In this document: piece by piece, positions 18,026 through 27,038 of the stretch
Layout: each line of letters starts with the position of its first letter
Numbering within the stretch: the first letter of the stretch is position 1
From: SAR202 cluster bacterium
GTDB taxonomy: Bacteria; Chloroflexota; Dehalococcoidia; Lucifugimonadales; Lucifugimonadaceae
Direction: 5' to 3'
DNA length: 52,994 bases
Assembly: GCA_009392285.1 (NCBI GenBank)
Contig: VFGU01000009.1
Location: 1-52,994, forward strand
Notes under the pieces: generated by a model
Database searches by the model: none
Told to the model about the DNA's origin: nothing
What the model saw: only the letters and a program-made list of their open reading frames with translations
Translations under genes and position numbers: made by a program

Positions 18026-21000
18026 TTATGTAATAATAACGTTATTTTGCCCTATTATAGAATCAAGTTTAGAATTCAATTCTTCAGTAACATTAACACA
18101 TATAGGCAGTTCTAGTTCTATAGATTTTTCGTCATAAATGATTTTTATTAATACATTTTCTTTTTGTTCTTCAGATCTATTTTCCAGAAGTATTTTCATA
18201 ATGTCTTCAAATTTATATTTATCCTCGATAAGATTTTTCGATCCAATAAATTCAAGGTGTAAATTACCCGAAGTTGAAGGCTCAATAACCTCGTTTGGTA
18301 ATGACTCAATTATCTCTTTTTCTACAAAAGGATCCTCTTTTGGCTCTTCTTCTTGTTTATAGAACAATTCTTTATCCTTATTTAAGTCAATAGTTTCTTT
18401 GGAAACAAATTTTTCTAGTTCATTATTTTCAAACTCTAATCTTTTCCCATCTTCAAAAATTAAATTTGTAGAACCATTTCTTAAATTTGTTTTTACACTT
18501 AACTCAAGATATGTTCCGTTTTCCCACAGATCTTGTGAACCCTCCATTTTATCTGGCCAAATTACAAGTTCGATTGCGTTATCTAGAAGCCCTAGTTGGC
18601 AAATCAAGAACATTTCTTTTGCTCTGGTTGTTCTTTTTGTAGTAGATATAACTTGACCAATAACTTTAACTTGAGCATTTGCGCGCTCTGAGTTTAATTG
18701 CCCTGCCAATACAATATGGGAGTTTGAATAAGTTTCTATTTTTTTATTAATTGGATTCTCACTCAGAACTGTGCCCAACAAGTCTCTTTCCCAAAACATT
18801 CTTTCTTTGTAATCTACTTCTGCTTCTATTAGATTTAGGTTTAAAGGCACTTTTACCTCATCACCAAATAAATCAAACATATTTGCTTGTCCACTATTTT
18901 CTAGTTCATTTCTTCTAGACATCTCTGTGGCAATTTTTTCTATAGAAGGTAACAAGATTTCTCTTTTTTCAATTTCATCAAAAGCCCCCACTTTTATTAA
19001 TGGCTCAAGAGAACCTTTGGCAATAGGGTTTTTTGACATTCTAGTTATAAAATCTTCGATGCTTTTAAACTTGCCATTATTTTTTCTTTCTTCTACCAGA
19101 GGAGTTATTGCGTTTGAACTAATATTTTTTATAGTGCCCAATCCATAACTAATTGATTTGTTGCCCTCGAAATTTTTATAAGTCTCAATATCAATTATAG
19201 TATCTTCTTCTCTATCTTCGACATCTCTATATATATACGGCTCAAAATCAATTTCGCTCATATTTATATTAGGACCAGAAACCGCTATATTCATAGAGTT
19301 GCATTCTGCAATTAAAGTTGAAATTTTTTCTTTGTCATCGGAAGAATTTTTCATTAAAACGGACATGAAAATTTCTGGGTAATTAGCTTTAAAATATGCG
19401 GTCCAATATCCAATCATTGCATAACTAACGCTATGAGCCTTATTAAAAGCATATCCAGCAAAAGGTTCAATTAACTCAAAGACTTTTTCTCCTAATTCTT
19501 TGCTAAACCCATTATCTAAAGTTCCTTGAATGAACTTTCCTTTTTCTTCCGCCATAACCTGAGGTATTTTTTTACCCATTGCTTTTCTAAATGAATCTGC
19601 ATCTCCTAAGGAATAGCCAGCAATTGACTGAGCAATTAATAAAACTTGGTCTTGGTAAACTATTATTCCGTAAGTCTCTTTTAGTATAGATTCTAATGAT
19701 TCGTGAGGATACTTTATAGGGATCTTTCCGTGTTTTGAATTAATGAAAGTAGATATATGCTCCATTGGCCCTGGTCTATATAAAGCTATCATTGCAGAGA
19801 TATCATTTATTGAAGTAGGCTTTAATTCTTTTATGTATCTTTTCATGCCAGAACTTTCTAATTGAAAAACTCCAGAAGTCTTTGCATCGCTAAGCAAGTC
19901 AAATGTCTTTGTGTCATCTTTTGGCACAGAATTTAGATCTATTATTTCTCCTGTTTTCTTCTCGATCATTCGAACTGTTTGATCAATTATAGTAAGGTTA
20001 GATAAGCCAAGAAAATCCATTTTTAGAAGCCCCAAATCAGCCAATGCAAACATCTCAAATTGTGTCAATGGAGTCGAATCGTTACCTTCAATTACTGGAG
20101 GCCTTTGAATTGGAACAACGTTGTCTAAAGGGTCTTTAGATATAATAACTCCAGCAGCATGTGTTTGGATATTTCTTACTGAACCTTCAATTTTTTTTGC
20201 ATTTTCAAAAAGATTTCTTATATCTTCGTTTGTATCATATTCTTGCCTAAGTTCTGGGCTCATATTTAATGCTTTTTCTAATGTCATATCTGAAGTAGGA
20301 TTATTAGGGTCTCTATTTGGAATAAGTTTTGCAACCTTATCTACAAATGACAACGGAAGTTCCATAACTCTTCCTGCGTCTCGTATTGAACCTTTTGCCT
20401 TTATTTTGCTGAAGGCAATAATTTGAGCTATATGGTCAGAGCCGTATTTTTCTGTGCAGTATTCTAAAACCTCCTTTCTCCTGTCATCTTGGAAATCTAT
20501 GTCAATATCTGGCATTTCCTTCCTCTCAATATTTAGGAATCTTTCAAACACTAATTTATTTTTTACAGGATCAATTTTAGTTATTCCTAAGCAAAATAAT
20601 ACCAAACTTGCAGTTGCGCTTCCTCTTAGAGTAGTCAGAATTTTTTTATTGTTTACAAATTGAAAAATATCCCAAACAACTAAAAAATAATCTGCAAAAT
20701 CAGTCTCTTTAATAACTGACAATTCATACTCTAACCTTTTATTTATCTCGTCAGATGCTTCTGGAAAATTTAACTTTAATCCTTCGTAGCATAATTCCTT
20801 CAAATAGGTAAAGGCATCCTTTTTGTCAGGCGTTGCGAATTCAGGAATCATTGTTTGAGAGAAGTCAATTTTTAACTCACATTTTTCAGCAATTTCTAAT
20901 GTATTGTCACATGCCTCAATAATGTCACTAAATTTCTCCCTTACTTCTTCTGGGGGCATAATGTAATAACTATTATCTTCAAGGATATCTTTTCTTCCAT

Positions 21001-21688
21001 TGGGGCTATTTGATCTTACATTTTTCAACAATATTTCTTTGTCATAATCCTTGGCTGTTTCATAATGATTATCATTAGTTGCTACAATTTTTATTCCTAA
21101 TTCTTTATAATTATTTATTATCCATTGATTTATTTTTTCTTGATCTGGCACTAGTTCATGCCTCATAATTTCTAAATAATAATCTTCCTTGAATGTTTCT
21201 TTAAACCAACTAATTGTTTCGTGTATTTTTTGGTTATCTCCTGAAATTATTTTTTTTGACAATTCGGCTGATGGGCATCCTGAAAGAACAATTAAACCTT
21301 CTTTATATTTTTTCAAAATTTCTTTATCAATTCTTGGCCTATAGTAAAATCCTTCCAAATTAGATATTGAAACTAGTTTTATTAAATTTTTGTACCCAGT
21401 ATTATTTTTAGCTATTACTGTCAGATGGTCATAAGCATGACTTGGGTCTTTATCTTGTCTTGCTTTGGGTGCCACATAAAATTCGCATCCTATAATAGGT
21501 TTTATGTTTTCTTTCTTGCATTCATTGTAAAAATCTATAGCACCATATAAATTCCCGTGGTCAGTTAAAGCTATTGCAGGCATTCCATATTTCTTGGCTA
21601 ATTTAGCCATAGATTTCAAGGAACTGCTTCCATCAATAAAACTAAATTCAGAATGATTATGTAAATGAACGAAAGATTTTTCAACCAT
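18026..21688 (-). CDS. dnaE: DNA polymerase III alpha subunit
   Basis: This is the replicative polymerase, 1220 residues, slightly longer than E. coli DnaE. An N-terminal PHP domain keeps its metal-site residues (HLHNHSEFS at 8-16, LTDHGNLYG, GCEFYVAP, YDHLT, NDNHY), so it may retain proofreading or pyrophosphatase activity. The palm has PDIDIDF near residues 390-400 with the catalytic aspartates, followed by HAAGVIIS, FQLESSGM and YQDQV. A C-terminal OB fold (VKVIGQVIS) and a tau-binding-like tail follow. It starts 46 nt after fabF. Confidence 0.97.
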   Translation of the reverse strand: MVEKSFVHLHNHSEFSFIDGSSSLKSMAKLAKKYGMPAIALTDHGNLYGAIDFYNECKKENIKPIIGCEFYVAPKARQDKDPSHAYDHLTVIAKNNTGYKNLIKLVSISNLEGFYYRPRIDKEILKKYKEGLIVLSGCPSAELSKKIISGDNQKIHETISWFKETFKEDYYLEIMRHELVPDQEKINQWIINNYKELGIKIVATNDNHYETAKDYDKEILLKNVRSNSPNGRKDILEDNSYYIMPPEEVREKFSDIIEACDNTLEIAEKCELKIDFSQTMIPEFATPDKKDAFTYLKELCYEGLKLNFPEASDEINKRLEYELSVIKETDFADYFLVVWDIFQFVNNKKILTTLRGSATASLVLFCLGITKIDPVKNKLVFERFLNIERKEMPDIDIDFQDDRRKEVLEYCTEKYGSDHIAQIIAFSKIKAKGSIRDAGRVMELPLSFVDKVAKLIPNRDPNNPTSDMTLEKALNMSPELRQEYDTNEDIRNLFENAKKIEGSVRNIQTHAAGVIISKDPLDNVVPIQRPPVIEGNDSTPLTQFEMFALADLGLLKMDFLGLSNLTIIDQTVRMIEKKTGEIIDLNSVPKDDTKTFDLLSDAKTSGVFQLESSGMKRYIKELKPTSINDISAMIALYRPGPMEHISTFINSKHGKIPIKYPHESLESILKETYGIIVYQDQVLLIAQSIAGYSLGDADSFRKAMGKKIPQVMAEEKGKFIQGTLDNGFSKELGEKVFELIEPFAGYAFNKAHSVSYAMIGYWTAYFKANYPEIFMSVLMKNSSDDKEKISTLIAECNSMNIAVSGPNINMSEIDFEPYIYRDVEDREEDTIIDIETYKNFEGNKSISYGLGTIKNISSNAITPLVEERKNNGKFKSIEDFITRMSKNPIAKGSLEPLIKVGAFDEIEKREILLPSIEKIATEMSRRNELENSGQANMFDLFGDEVKVPLNLNLIEAEVDYKERMFWERDLLGTVLSENPINKKIETYSNSHIVLAGQLNSERANAQVKVIGQVISTTKRTTRAKEMFLICQLGLLDNAIELVIWPDKMEGSQDLWENGTYLELSVKTNLRNGSTNLIFEDGKRLEFENNELEKFVSKETIDLNKDKELFYKQEEEPKEDPFVEKEIIESLPNEVIEPSTSGNLHLEFIGSKNLIEDKYKFEDIMKILLENRSEEQKENVLIKIIYDEKSIELELPICVNVTEELNSKLDSIIGQNNVIIT

Positions 21689-21734
21689 AATAATAACTTA
21701 ATTTAATATATAGTTTGACCCAAAAATAGTCTAT

Positions 21735-22988
21735 CTATTTTTCAAATTTAGAAATTATTAAGCATGAATTTTGGCCGCCAAATCCAAAACTATTTGATAA
21801 GGCGTGATCAATTTTAATTTTTTTAGGTTTTTGGGGTGTATAGTCTAAATCACAATCTTCATCTTCATCTATCAAGTTTATAGTCGGGTGCACAATTTGA
21901 TTTTCAATAGATTTTACACAAGCAATGGCTTCCATAGCACCTGCAGCACCTGATGCATGGCCAATAATTGATTTTGAAGAATTTATTTTTAATTTTTTTG
22001 AATGATCGCCAAACACTCTTTTTATAGCCAATGTTTCTGCTTTATCTCCTGCAGGAGTAGACGTTCCATGAGAATTAATATAATCAATTGAAGATAAGTC
22101 TAAATTTGATTTTTTTAATACCTTTTCCATCGCTTTGGTAGCTCCTTTACCTTCAGGTTCTGGTTGCACCAAATGGAATGCATCAGATGTGCATGCGTAT
22201 GATGTAATTTCTGCTAGAGGTTCTTTTCCTCTTTTAATTGCATGTTTTAGAGATTCCAAAATAATTATTCCGCTGCCTTCAGATGGAACAAATCCATCCC
22301 TATTTTTATCAAAAGGCTTACTAGCAGTTTTTGGATTATCATTTTGGCTAGTTAAGGCATGCATATTACAAAACCCCCCTAAGCTAGTTTCACAAAAAGG
22401 TGCCTCAGATCCACCTGCTATCATCACTTCTGCATCTCCTCTTCTTATAACTTCAGCAGCTTCCCCAATCGCCTGGGTTCCAGCAGCACAAGCGGTAGCA
22501 ACAGTATTTGAATATCCGGTTAAATTAAGTAACCTGCTGATATTTGAACTTGCCATATTGGGCAACATTTTAGGAACATACAATGGACTTACAGTATTCC
22601 TGTTGTTTTTAAACATTTGAAGGTTTTCTTTTTCTGTTTCTGGCAATCCTCCCGAACCACTGCCCAACAAAACCCCTACTTCTCCACTGTCCTCTTTACC
22701 AAGATCTATCTCCGAATTTGTCAGGGCTTCTAGTGTGGCTGCAATGGCAAATTGAGAATATCTAGCCAGCCTTTTAACTTCTTTTTTATCCATATAATTT
22801 AACGGATCAAAATTATCAATTTCGCCTCCAATTTTGCACGTATATCCCTCTGTGTCTACTTGTTTTAGATAGTCTATTCCTGACTTTCCTTGAATTAGTG
22901 AATCCCAAAAATCATTAACAGTTTTGCCTGTACAAGATATTATTCCCATCCCTGTTACAACAACTTTATTTTCTATATTTTTATTCAT
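21735..22988 (-). CDS. fabF: 3-oxoacyl-ACP synthase II (FabF type)
   Basis: FabF condenses malonyl-ACP with growing acyl-ACP in type II fatty-acid synthesis. At 417 residues it has the full Cys-His-His triad: C167 in TACAAGT, H307 in NSHGTSTPAGD and H344 in IIGHASGAAGA, plus K339. The gatekeeper and GGSEA segments are standard. It overlaps folC by 4 nt and precedes dnaE by 46 nt. No other fab genes are in the window, so it sits in a mixed housekeeping operon. Confidence 0.96.
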   Translation of the reverse strand: MNKNIENKVVVTGMGIISCTGKTVNDFWDSLIQGKSGIDYLKQVDTEGYTCKIGGEIDNFDPLNYMDKKEVKRLARYSQFAIAATLEALTNSEIDLGKEDSGEVGVLLGSGSGGLPETEKENLQMFKNNRNTVSPLYVPKMLPNMASSNISRLLNLTGYSNTVATACAAGTQAIGEAAEVIRRGDAEVMIAGGSEAPFCETSLGGFCNMHALTSQNDNPKTASKPFDKNRDGFVPSEGSGIIILESLKHAIKRGKEPLAEITSYACTSDAFHLVQPEPEGKGATKAMEKVLKKSNLDLSSIDYINSHGTSTPAGDKAETLAIKRVFGDHSKKLKINSSKSIIGHASGAAGAMEAIACVKSIENQIVHPTINLIDEDEDCDLDYTPQKPKKIKIDHALSNSFGFGGQNSCLIISKFEK

Positions 22989-24292
22989 TTATTTAATATG
23001 TTATTTATTTCTGAAGATACAAATAATGATCCTGCTACTATGATTAAATCATTTTTTTTATAACTATTCATTGCTATTTTAAGTGCATTTTCTGTGCTAG
23101 TCGACTTTATAAATTTTATGCCAAGTGCAGTTAATTTTTTCTCAATCTCTTTAGTAGGAAGCGATTTAGGGTGATTTGATTTTGTTATTATTACTTTAGA
23201 AGGTATTTTTTTTATAAATTCTATGAAAGTATTTATGTCATGGTTATTATTGGTTCCATATATAAAAGTATAATTTTTATTATTAAAAAAGGTGGATACA
23301 GTTTTTTTTAAATTCTTAAATCCAGCTTTGTTATGAGCCCCATCAATTAGAATCCTTTTGCCATCTATACAATAAAAATCACCTCTGCAAGGCCACGAAT
23401 TCCTATTTATGCCTTCTGTAATAGTATTTATTGGAATATTTTGATTAAATTCTTTTACAGTTTTTATTGCGGTAGCAATATTCTCAAGATGGTACAGTCC
23501 TATAGATTTGTAATTTATATCGTAATGAACTCCATCAACCAGCAATTTTGCTTCCATTTTGTTCGCAACTATTTTTGGAATCCCGCATACTTTATATTTT
23601 GCTTCAATTAAATTTGAGTTTTTTAAATTAGCAGTTTTAGTTAATATTTCTCTAGCTATCTTGTTTTGTTTTGCAGTAATTACCTTTGAATTCCTTTTGA
23701 TAATTCCAGCTTTATTTTGAGCAATTGACTTGATAGTTCCACCTAATATTTTTTTATGGTCTTCGCTAATTGGCGTAATTATGCTTATGTCTGATTCAAC
23801 CACATTAGTCGAATCAAAACTGCCTCCTAATCCTGTTTCTAAAATTTTTACATCTACTCCTTCTTTCTTAAAAATAGCAAATGCCATTGCCGTTATTATT
23901 TCAAAAAAAGTAAATTGCACTCCCTCTTCTTTTTCAAAGCGATAAATTTTTTTAGAAACTTCTTTATGTACTGAAGCAAATATTTTTTCACTTATTTCAT
24001 TGCCGTTAATTTTGATTCTTTCTGTATAATTTTTGAGATGAGGGGAAGTTAATAATCCAGTTTTATAATTCTTTGAGATAATTGAATTAATAATTGAAGA
24101 TACTGTTCCTTTTCCATTTGTGCCAGCTATATGAATAGTGAAAGATTTGTCATTTTGAGGATTGCCTAATAGGTTCATCAATTTATTAGTTCTATCTAAT
24201 TTGAAAAAAGGAAATTTTGTCTTTTCTTCTTTTTCAAAATTAAATCTTTTTTCTAATTCAGCTAAAGAATTTAAATAATTTGAATTAGTCAT
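22985..24292 (-). CDS. folC: Folylpolyglutamate synthase / dihydrofolate synthase
   Basis: FolC adds glutamate to dihydropteroate and folates, using ATP. The 435-residue Mur-ligase-fold protein has the P-loop IAGTNGKGTVSS (residues 55-66), TSPHLKNYTERI, the ETGLGGSFDSTN folate/omega-loop block, PISEDHKKILGG and LIDGAHN for the ligase domain. It is 21 nt after the alcohol dehydrogenase gene and overlaps fabF by 4 nt. Confidence 0.95.
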   Translation of the reverse strand: MTNSNYLNSLAELEKRFNFEKEEKTKFPFFKLDRTNKLMNLLGNPQNDKSFTIHIAGTNGKGTVSSIINSIISKNYKTGLLTSPHLKNYTERIKINGNEISEKIFASVHKEVSKKIYRFEKEEGVQFTFFEIITAMAFAIFKKEGVDVKILETGLGGSFDSTNVVESDISIITPISEDHKKILGGTIKSIAQNKAGIIKRNSKVITAKQNKIAREILTKTANLKNSNLIEAKYKVCGIPKIVANKMEAKLLVDGVHYDINYKSIGLYHLENIATAIKTVKEFNQNIPINTITEGINRNSWPCRGDFYCIDGKRILIDGAHNKAGFKNLKKTVSTFFNNKNYTFIYGTNNNHDINTFIEFIKKIPSKVIITKSNHPKSLPTKEIEKKLTALGIKFIKSTSTENALKIAMNSYKKNDLIIVAGSLFVSSEINNILNK

Positions 24293-24313
24293 TAAATATG
24301 GTTATGAAATTAA

Positions 24314-25369
24314 TTAATATTTAATTATGGACCTGCCAGCTATTTGTCCATTATGCAATTTATCGCAGGCCTCGTTTATTTGGTTTAATGAAAATGTTTC
24401 ACTTATCATTTCATTTATCGGAAATTTGCCTTTGTGGTACATATCTAAGAAATAAGGAAAATCTTCTTCAGGATATGTTGCGCCAAGGCTACCTCTATAA
24501 GTCTTTTGATAAAATAGAAATTCATTTGCTTCTACCTCAAGATCATTTTTTTCTGGTATTCCAATAAGAACGGATGTTCCACCTTTATTTTCTGCTCCAG
24601 AGCCACCCCTTTTGGTAGCCATAAGAATGTTCCTCATAGTTATTTCTTTTCCTATTGCATCAAACGCATAATCAACACCGCCTTGAGAGATATCCAAGAT
24701 TTCTTCGATAGGATCCGATTTTTTTGCATTTATAACATGTGTTGCACCAAATTTTTTAGAAAATTCTAACTTACTTTCATCTAAATCAACTGCAATCACC
24801 ATTGATGCCTTCATAATTGAAGCCATTGTTACAGCAGAGAGCCCAACCCCGCCTACTCCAAATATTGCAACAGTGTCACCTTCATTTATTTTTGCAGTAT
24901 TTTTAACAGCTCCAGCACCTGTTAAAACAGAGCAGCCCACAATGCAGGATTCTGGAGTAGCATGCTCTTTAGGTATTTTTACAACATATTCATCATCGCA
25001 CATTATAGTTTCTGACCATGTAAAGGTTATTCTGTGATTAAGCGCCTTCTCCATATAACTTACGCCTTTTAAGTCGGGTAAATATCTTCCTTTAATTGGC
25101 GTTCTTGGGACCCATGTGGCTATAACGTAATCACCTTCTTTTACGTATTGGCAATCTGGTCCGACTTTTGTTACAACTCCGGTTGCTTCATGGCCTAGCA
25201 AGAAGGGTCTAGGCAGAGAATTATCATTCATTTGGTGAAGTTGGGAATGGCAAATTCCACTTGAAATAAGTTTTATCTGAACTTGCTTTCCTTCTGGGTC
25301 AGCCAGATCTATTTCATCGATAATTAAATCTTCTTGAGGTTTTAACTGTATAGCTGATAACGCTTTCAT
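24314..25369 (-). CDS. Zinc-type alcohol dehydrogenase (MDR family) without the structural zinc loop
   Basis: This 351-residue medium-chain dehydrogenase has catalytic-zinc ligands C40 (SGICHSQ), H60/E61 (LLGHEATG) and C146 (VGCSVLTGAGAV), and an NAD-binding GVGGVGLSAV motif with an acidic residue after the second strand (VIAVDLDESK). The loop that binds the structural zinc in most relatives (about residues 85-120) contains no cysteines. It resembles class-III/aryl-alcohol dehydrogenases overall. It overlaps cinA by 4 nt and is followed by folC. The substrate is not evident. Confidence 0.9.
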   Translation of the reverse strand: MKALSAIQLKPQEDLIIDEIDLADPEGKQVQIKLISSGICHSQLHQMNDNSLPRPFLLGHEATGVVTKVGPDCQYVKEGDYVIATWVPRTPIKGRYLPDLKGVSYMEKALNHRITFTWSETIMCDDEYVVKIPKEHATPESCIVGCSVLTGAGAVKNTAKINEGDTVAIFGVGGVGLSAVTMASIMKASMVIAVDLDESKLEFSKKFGATHVINAKKSDPIEEILDISQGGVDYAFDAIGKEITMRNILMATKRGGSGAENKGGTSVLIGIPEKNDLEVEANEFLFYQKTYRGSLGATYPEEDFPYFLDMYHKGKFPINEMISETFSLNQINEACDKLHNGQIAGRSIIKY

Positions 25370-26595
25370 TTGGTGATTAAAAATTTCCTAGTTAGACTTA
25401 GTGCATTCATTGTGGCTCTCCTTTTATCAGGTGTTCCAATTCCTGCTGATCTTATATGCTTGGTATCATATCCAGAATCACTAACAATCGCAAAATAACT
25501 TTCGCCCTTCCCTAGATTTTCTACTTTTAAATCACCAGAAATTACTCCAAAATATGACAGACCTAAGTCTGAAGATGATATTTTTTTTATTAGGTATGCT
25601 TGACTGAGAGCAATTTTAATTGGATCCGATTCATCAAATTCAACTTCATATTTATCGAATAAATTTTTTATATTACTGCCTGCCCCAATAGTAATGCCTT
25701 GGTTATATAGATTAGAAGCAGCATTTTGGAAAGCATCTGAGATTGCGCCTCCAGAAATATTTTCTATAGTAGAAATGGTATTGTTACTTGATGAGAGCAG
25801 TCCTCCTATATTTTTTTCTAAAGTCTCTTCGTCTTCTCCAAATACTGCGTCTCCTAGTAGGTCATTTATTTCTTTTTTAACAGGATTAATTAAAAGGTCT
25901 GCTTCTTTTTTATTTTTTGCTTTAGCAGCTATTCTTACGTCTACTTGCCCAGGGTGAGCAAGAACCCCTACTGTAGGATTTGTTGACTTCTCAATAATAT
26001 CTCCTATTAAGTGATCTACATTGCTTTCACCAAGATCAATTGTTTTTAAAACTTTGTAATGAATGATTTCGTTTAGTTCATATTTTTTTATTAAATAGGG
26101 GATTACTTCATTTTCTACAAGCCATTTCATTTCAAATGGCACTCCAGGCAAACATATTATGCATTTACTCCCTTCTTCAACAATAAAAGAAGGAGCGGTC
26201 CCATTTGGGTTTTTTATGATTATTGAGCCTTCAGGGAACATGGCTTGTCTATCATTATTTTTAGTTGGGATAAACCCTCTTTTTCTAAATCTTTCCTCTA
26301 TATCTTTAAGAGATTCTTTATCACTATAAAGTTTTCTTTTAGTCACTTTTGCGACTATATCTCTAGTCAGATCATCTTTAGTGGGTCCGATTCCTCCCGA
26401 AGTGATAACTATGTCTGCTCTCTTAAGAGCATTTTTTAAGATCATTTCCATTCTTTTAGGGTTGTCGCCAACAATTGTCTTAAAAAATAAATTTATTCCA
26501 TTTTCTGCCAATCTTTGAGATATCCATGCAGAATTTGAATCGACAATTTGGCCCAATAGAAGTTCAGATCCAATTGCAACTATTTCAGCATTCAT
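25366..26595 (-). CDS. cinA: CinA-family protein with a degenerate C-terminal PncC domain
   Basis: The 409-residue protein has an intact N-terminal MoCF-like (COG1058) domain: AIGSELLLGQIVDSN (residues 7-21), TSGGIGPTKDDLTRD (65-79), and CLPGVPFEMKWL. The C-terminal half aligns with the nicotinamide-mononucleotide deamidase PncC, but the conserved ESCTGG motif reads ENISGG (278-283) and the following TYSN region reads IGAGSN, so the Ser and Tyr of those motifs are missing. Deamidase activity is therefore doubtful, while the N-terminal ADP-ribose/CoA-pyrophosphatase-like activity may remain. It heads the leftward run to the GT4 gene. TATAAT at 26604-26609 lies 8 nt before the ATG, suggesting a leaderless mRNA. 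Confidence 0.9.
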   Translation of the reverse strand: MNAEIVAIGSELLLGQIVDSNSAWISQRLAENGINLFFKTIVGDNPKRMEMILKNALKRADIVITSGGIGPTKDDLTRDIVAKVTKRKLYSDKESLKDIEERFRKRGFIPTKNNDRQAMFPEGSIIIKNPNGTAPSFIVEEGSKCIICLPGVPFEMKWLVENEVIPYLIKKYELNEIIHYKVLKTIDLGESNVDHLIGDIIEKSTNPTVGVLAHPGQVDVRIAAKAKNKKEADLLINPVKKEINDLLGDAVFGEDEETLEKNIGGLLSSSNNTISTIENISGGAISDAFQNAASNLYNQGITIGAGSNIKNLFDKYEVEFDESDPIKIALSQAYLIKKISSSDLGLSYFGVISGDLKVENLGKGESYFAIVSDSGYDTKHIRSAGIGTPDKRRATMNALSLTRKFLITK

Positions 26596-26603
26596 AGGGA
26601 TCT

Positions 26604-26609
26604 ATTATA
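26604..26609 (-). promoter_or_regulatory. -10 element of cinA, leaderless arrangement
   Basis: TATAAT on the minus strand ends 8 nt before the cinA ATG, so transcription would begin about at the start codon. No Shine-Dalgarno precedes the gene. No convincing -35 is visible. Confidence 0.4.
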
Positions 26610-26644
26610 AGTTTTTAATAAAAAAAAGGTAGACTTGATTAATT

Positions 26645-26658
26645 AGAACAAATGTTCT
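26645..26658. promoter_or_regulatory. Palindromic operator 1 (SOS-box-like) before the Cys-cluster HTH gene
   Basis: AGAACAAATGTTCT is a perfect inverted repeat: arms AGAACA and TGTTCT, extendable by one base pair outward. The GAAC-N4-GTTC core has the form of the LexA box of Bacillota and Actinobacteria. It lies just upstream of a TATATT/TATTAT -10 candidate and 22 bp (start to start) from a second copy. Confidence 0.6.
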
Positions 26659-26666
26659 ATATTATT

Positions 26667-26680
26667 AGAACAAAAGTACT
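26667..26680. promoter_or_regulatory. Palindromic operator 2 before the Cys-cluster HTH gene
   Basis: AGAACAAAAGTACT repeats operator 1 with one mismatch in the right arm; the outer bases extend to TTAG...CTAA. The 22-bp spacing puts both sites on the same face of the helix, with the predicted -10 between them and the start codon 7 nt further on. This looks like a repressor site that would cover the promoter. Confidence 0.55.
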
Positions 26681-26687
26681 AATTAAT

Positions 26688-27038
26688 ATGACAAGTTATT
26701 ATAAAAATTTACAAACTCGTGAGTTGACTTCTGACGACTCAAATTATTTTGATACAGGGTGCAAGTATTCTGCTAGTTGCTTAAACTGCCCTTTGCCTAT
26801 TTGTGTATATGATGACCCTGATTTTTTCAAAAATTTAATTAAAAAAAATAGAAACAAGAATATATTCCAAGATTATGAGAGAGGAATGAGCGTGAAAGAT
26901 CTATCATTAAAATATGAGGTTAGTATAAGAACAATTCAGAGAGCACTTAAATTTAGTAAATCTTCAGAATTGCATCTGGATGATAAAAATATTAGTCAAA
27001 AAATATATAAGAAATTTAATTATTCTTCTAATTCATAG
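26688..27038 (+). CDS. Small HTH protein with a four-cysteine cluster (unknown function)
   Basis: The 116-residue protein has four clustered cysteines, C25-x5-C31-x2-C34-x4-C39 (GCKYSASCLNCPLPICVYD), which could bind zinc or an iron-sulfur cluster. A predicted helix-turn-helix follows at about 61-88 (YERGMSVKDLSLKYEVSIRT). I chose ATG 26688 because the frame's earlier ATG at 26652 lies inside the operator palindrome and would be upstream of the predicted +1. I have an unverified impression that similar CLxCPLPxC-HTH proteins are common in Chloroflexota. It stands alone, divergent from cinA, and overlaps the convergent phoU by 19 nt. A redox- or metal-responsive regulator is an inference. Confidence 0.8.
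   Translation: MTSYYKNLQTRELTSDDSNYFDTGCKYSASCLNCPLPICVYDDPDFFKNLIKKNRNKNIFQDYERGMSVKDLSLKYEVSIRTIQRALKFSKSSELHLDDKNISQKIYKKFNYSSNS

Noticed and set aside
22135-22620. A 161-codon open frame antisense to fabF.
   Set aside because: It mirrors conserved fabF sequence, has no recognisable product and no ribosome site; fabF is certain by its catalytic triad.
26652-26687. A 12-residue N-terminal extension of the Cys-cluster HTH protein.
   Set aside because: It lies across the operator palindromes and the predicted -10; ATG 26688 is downstream of both.
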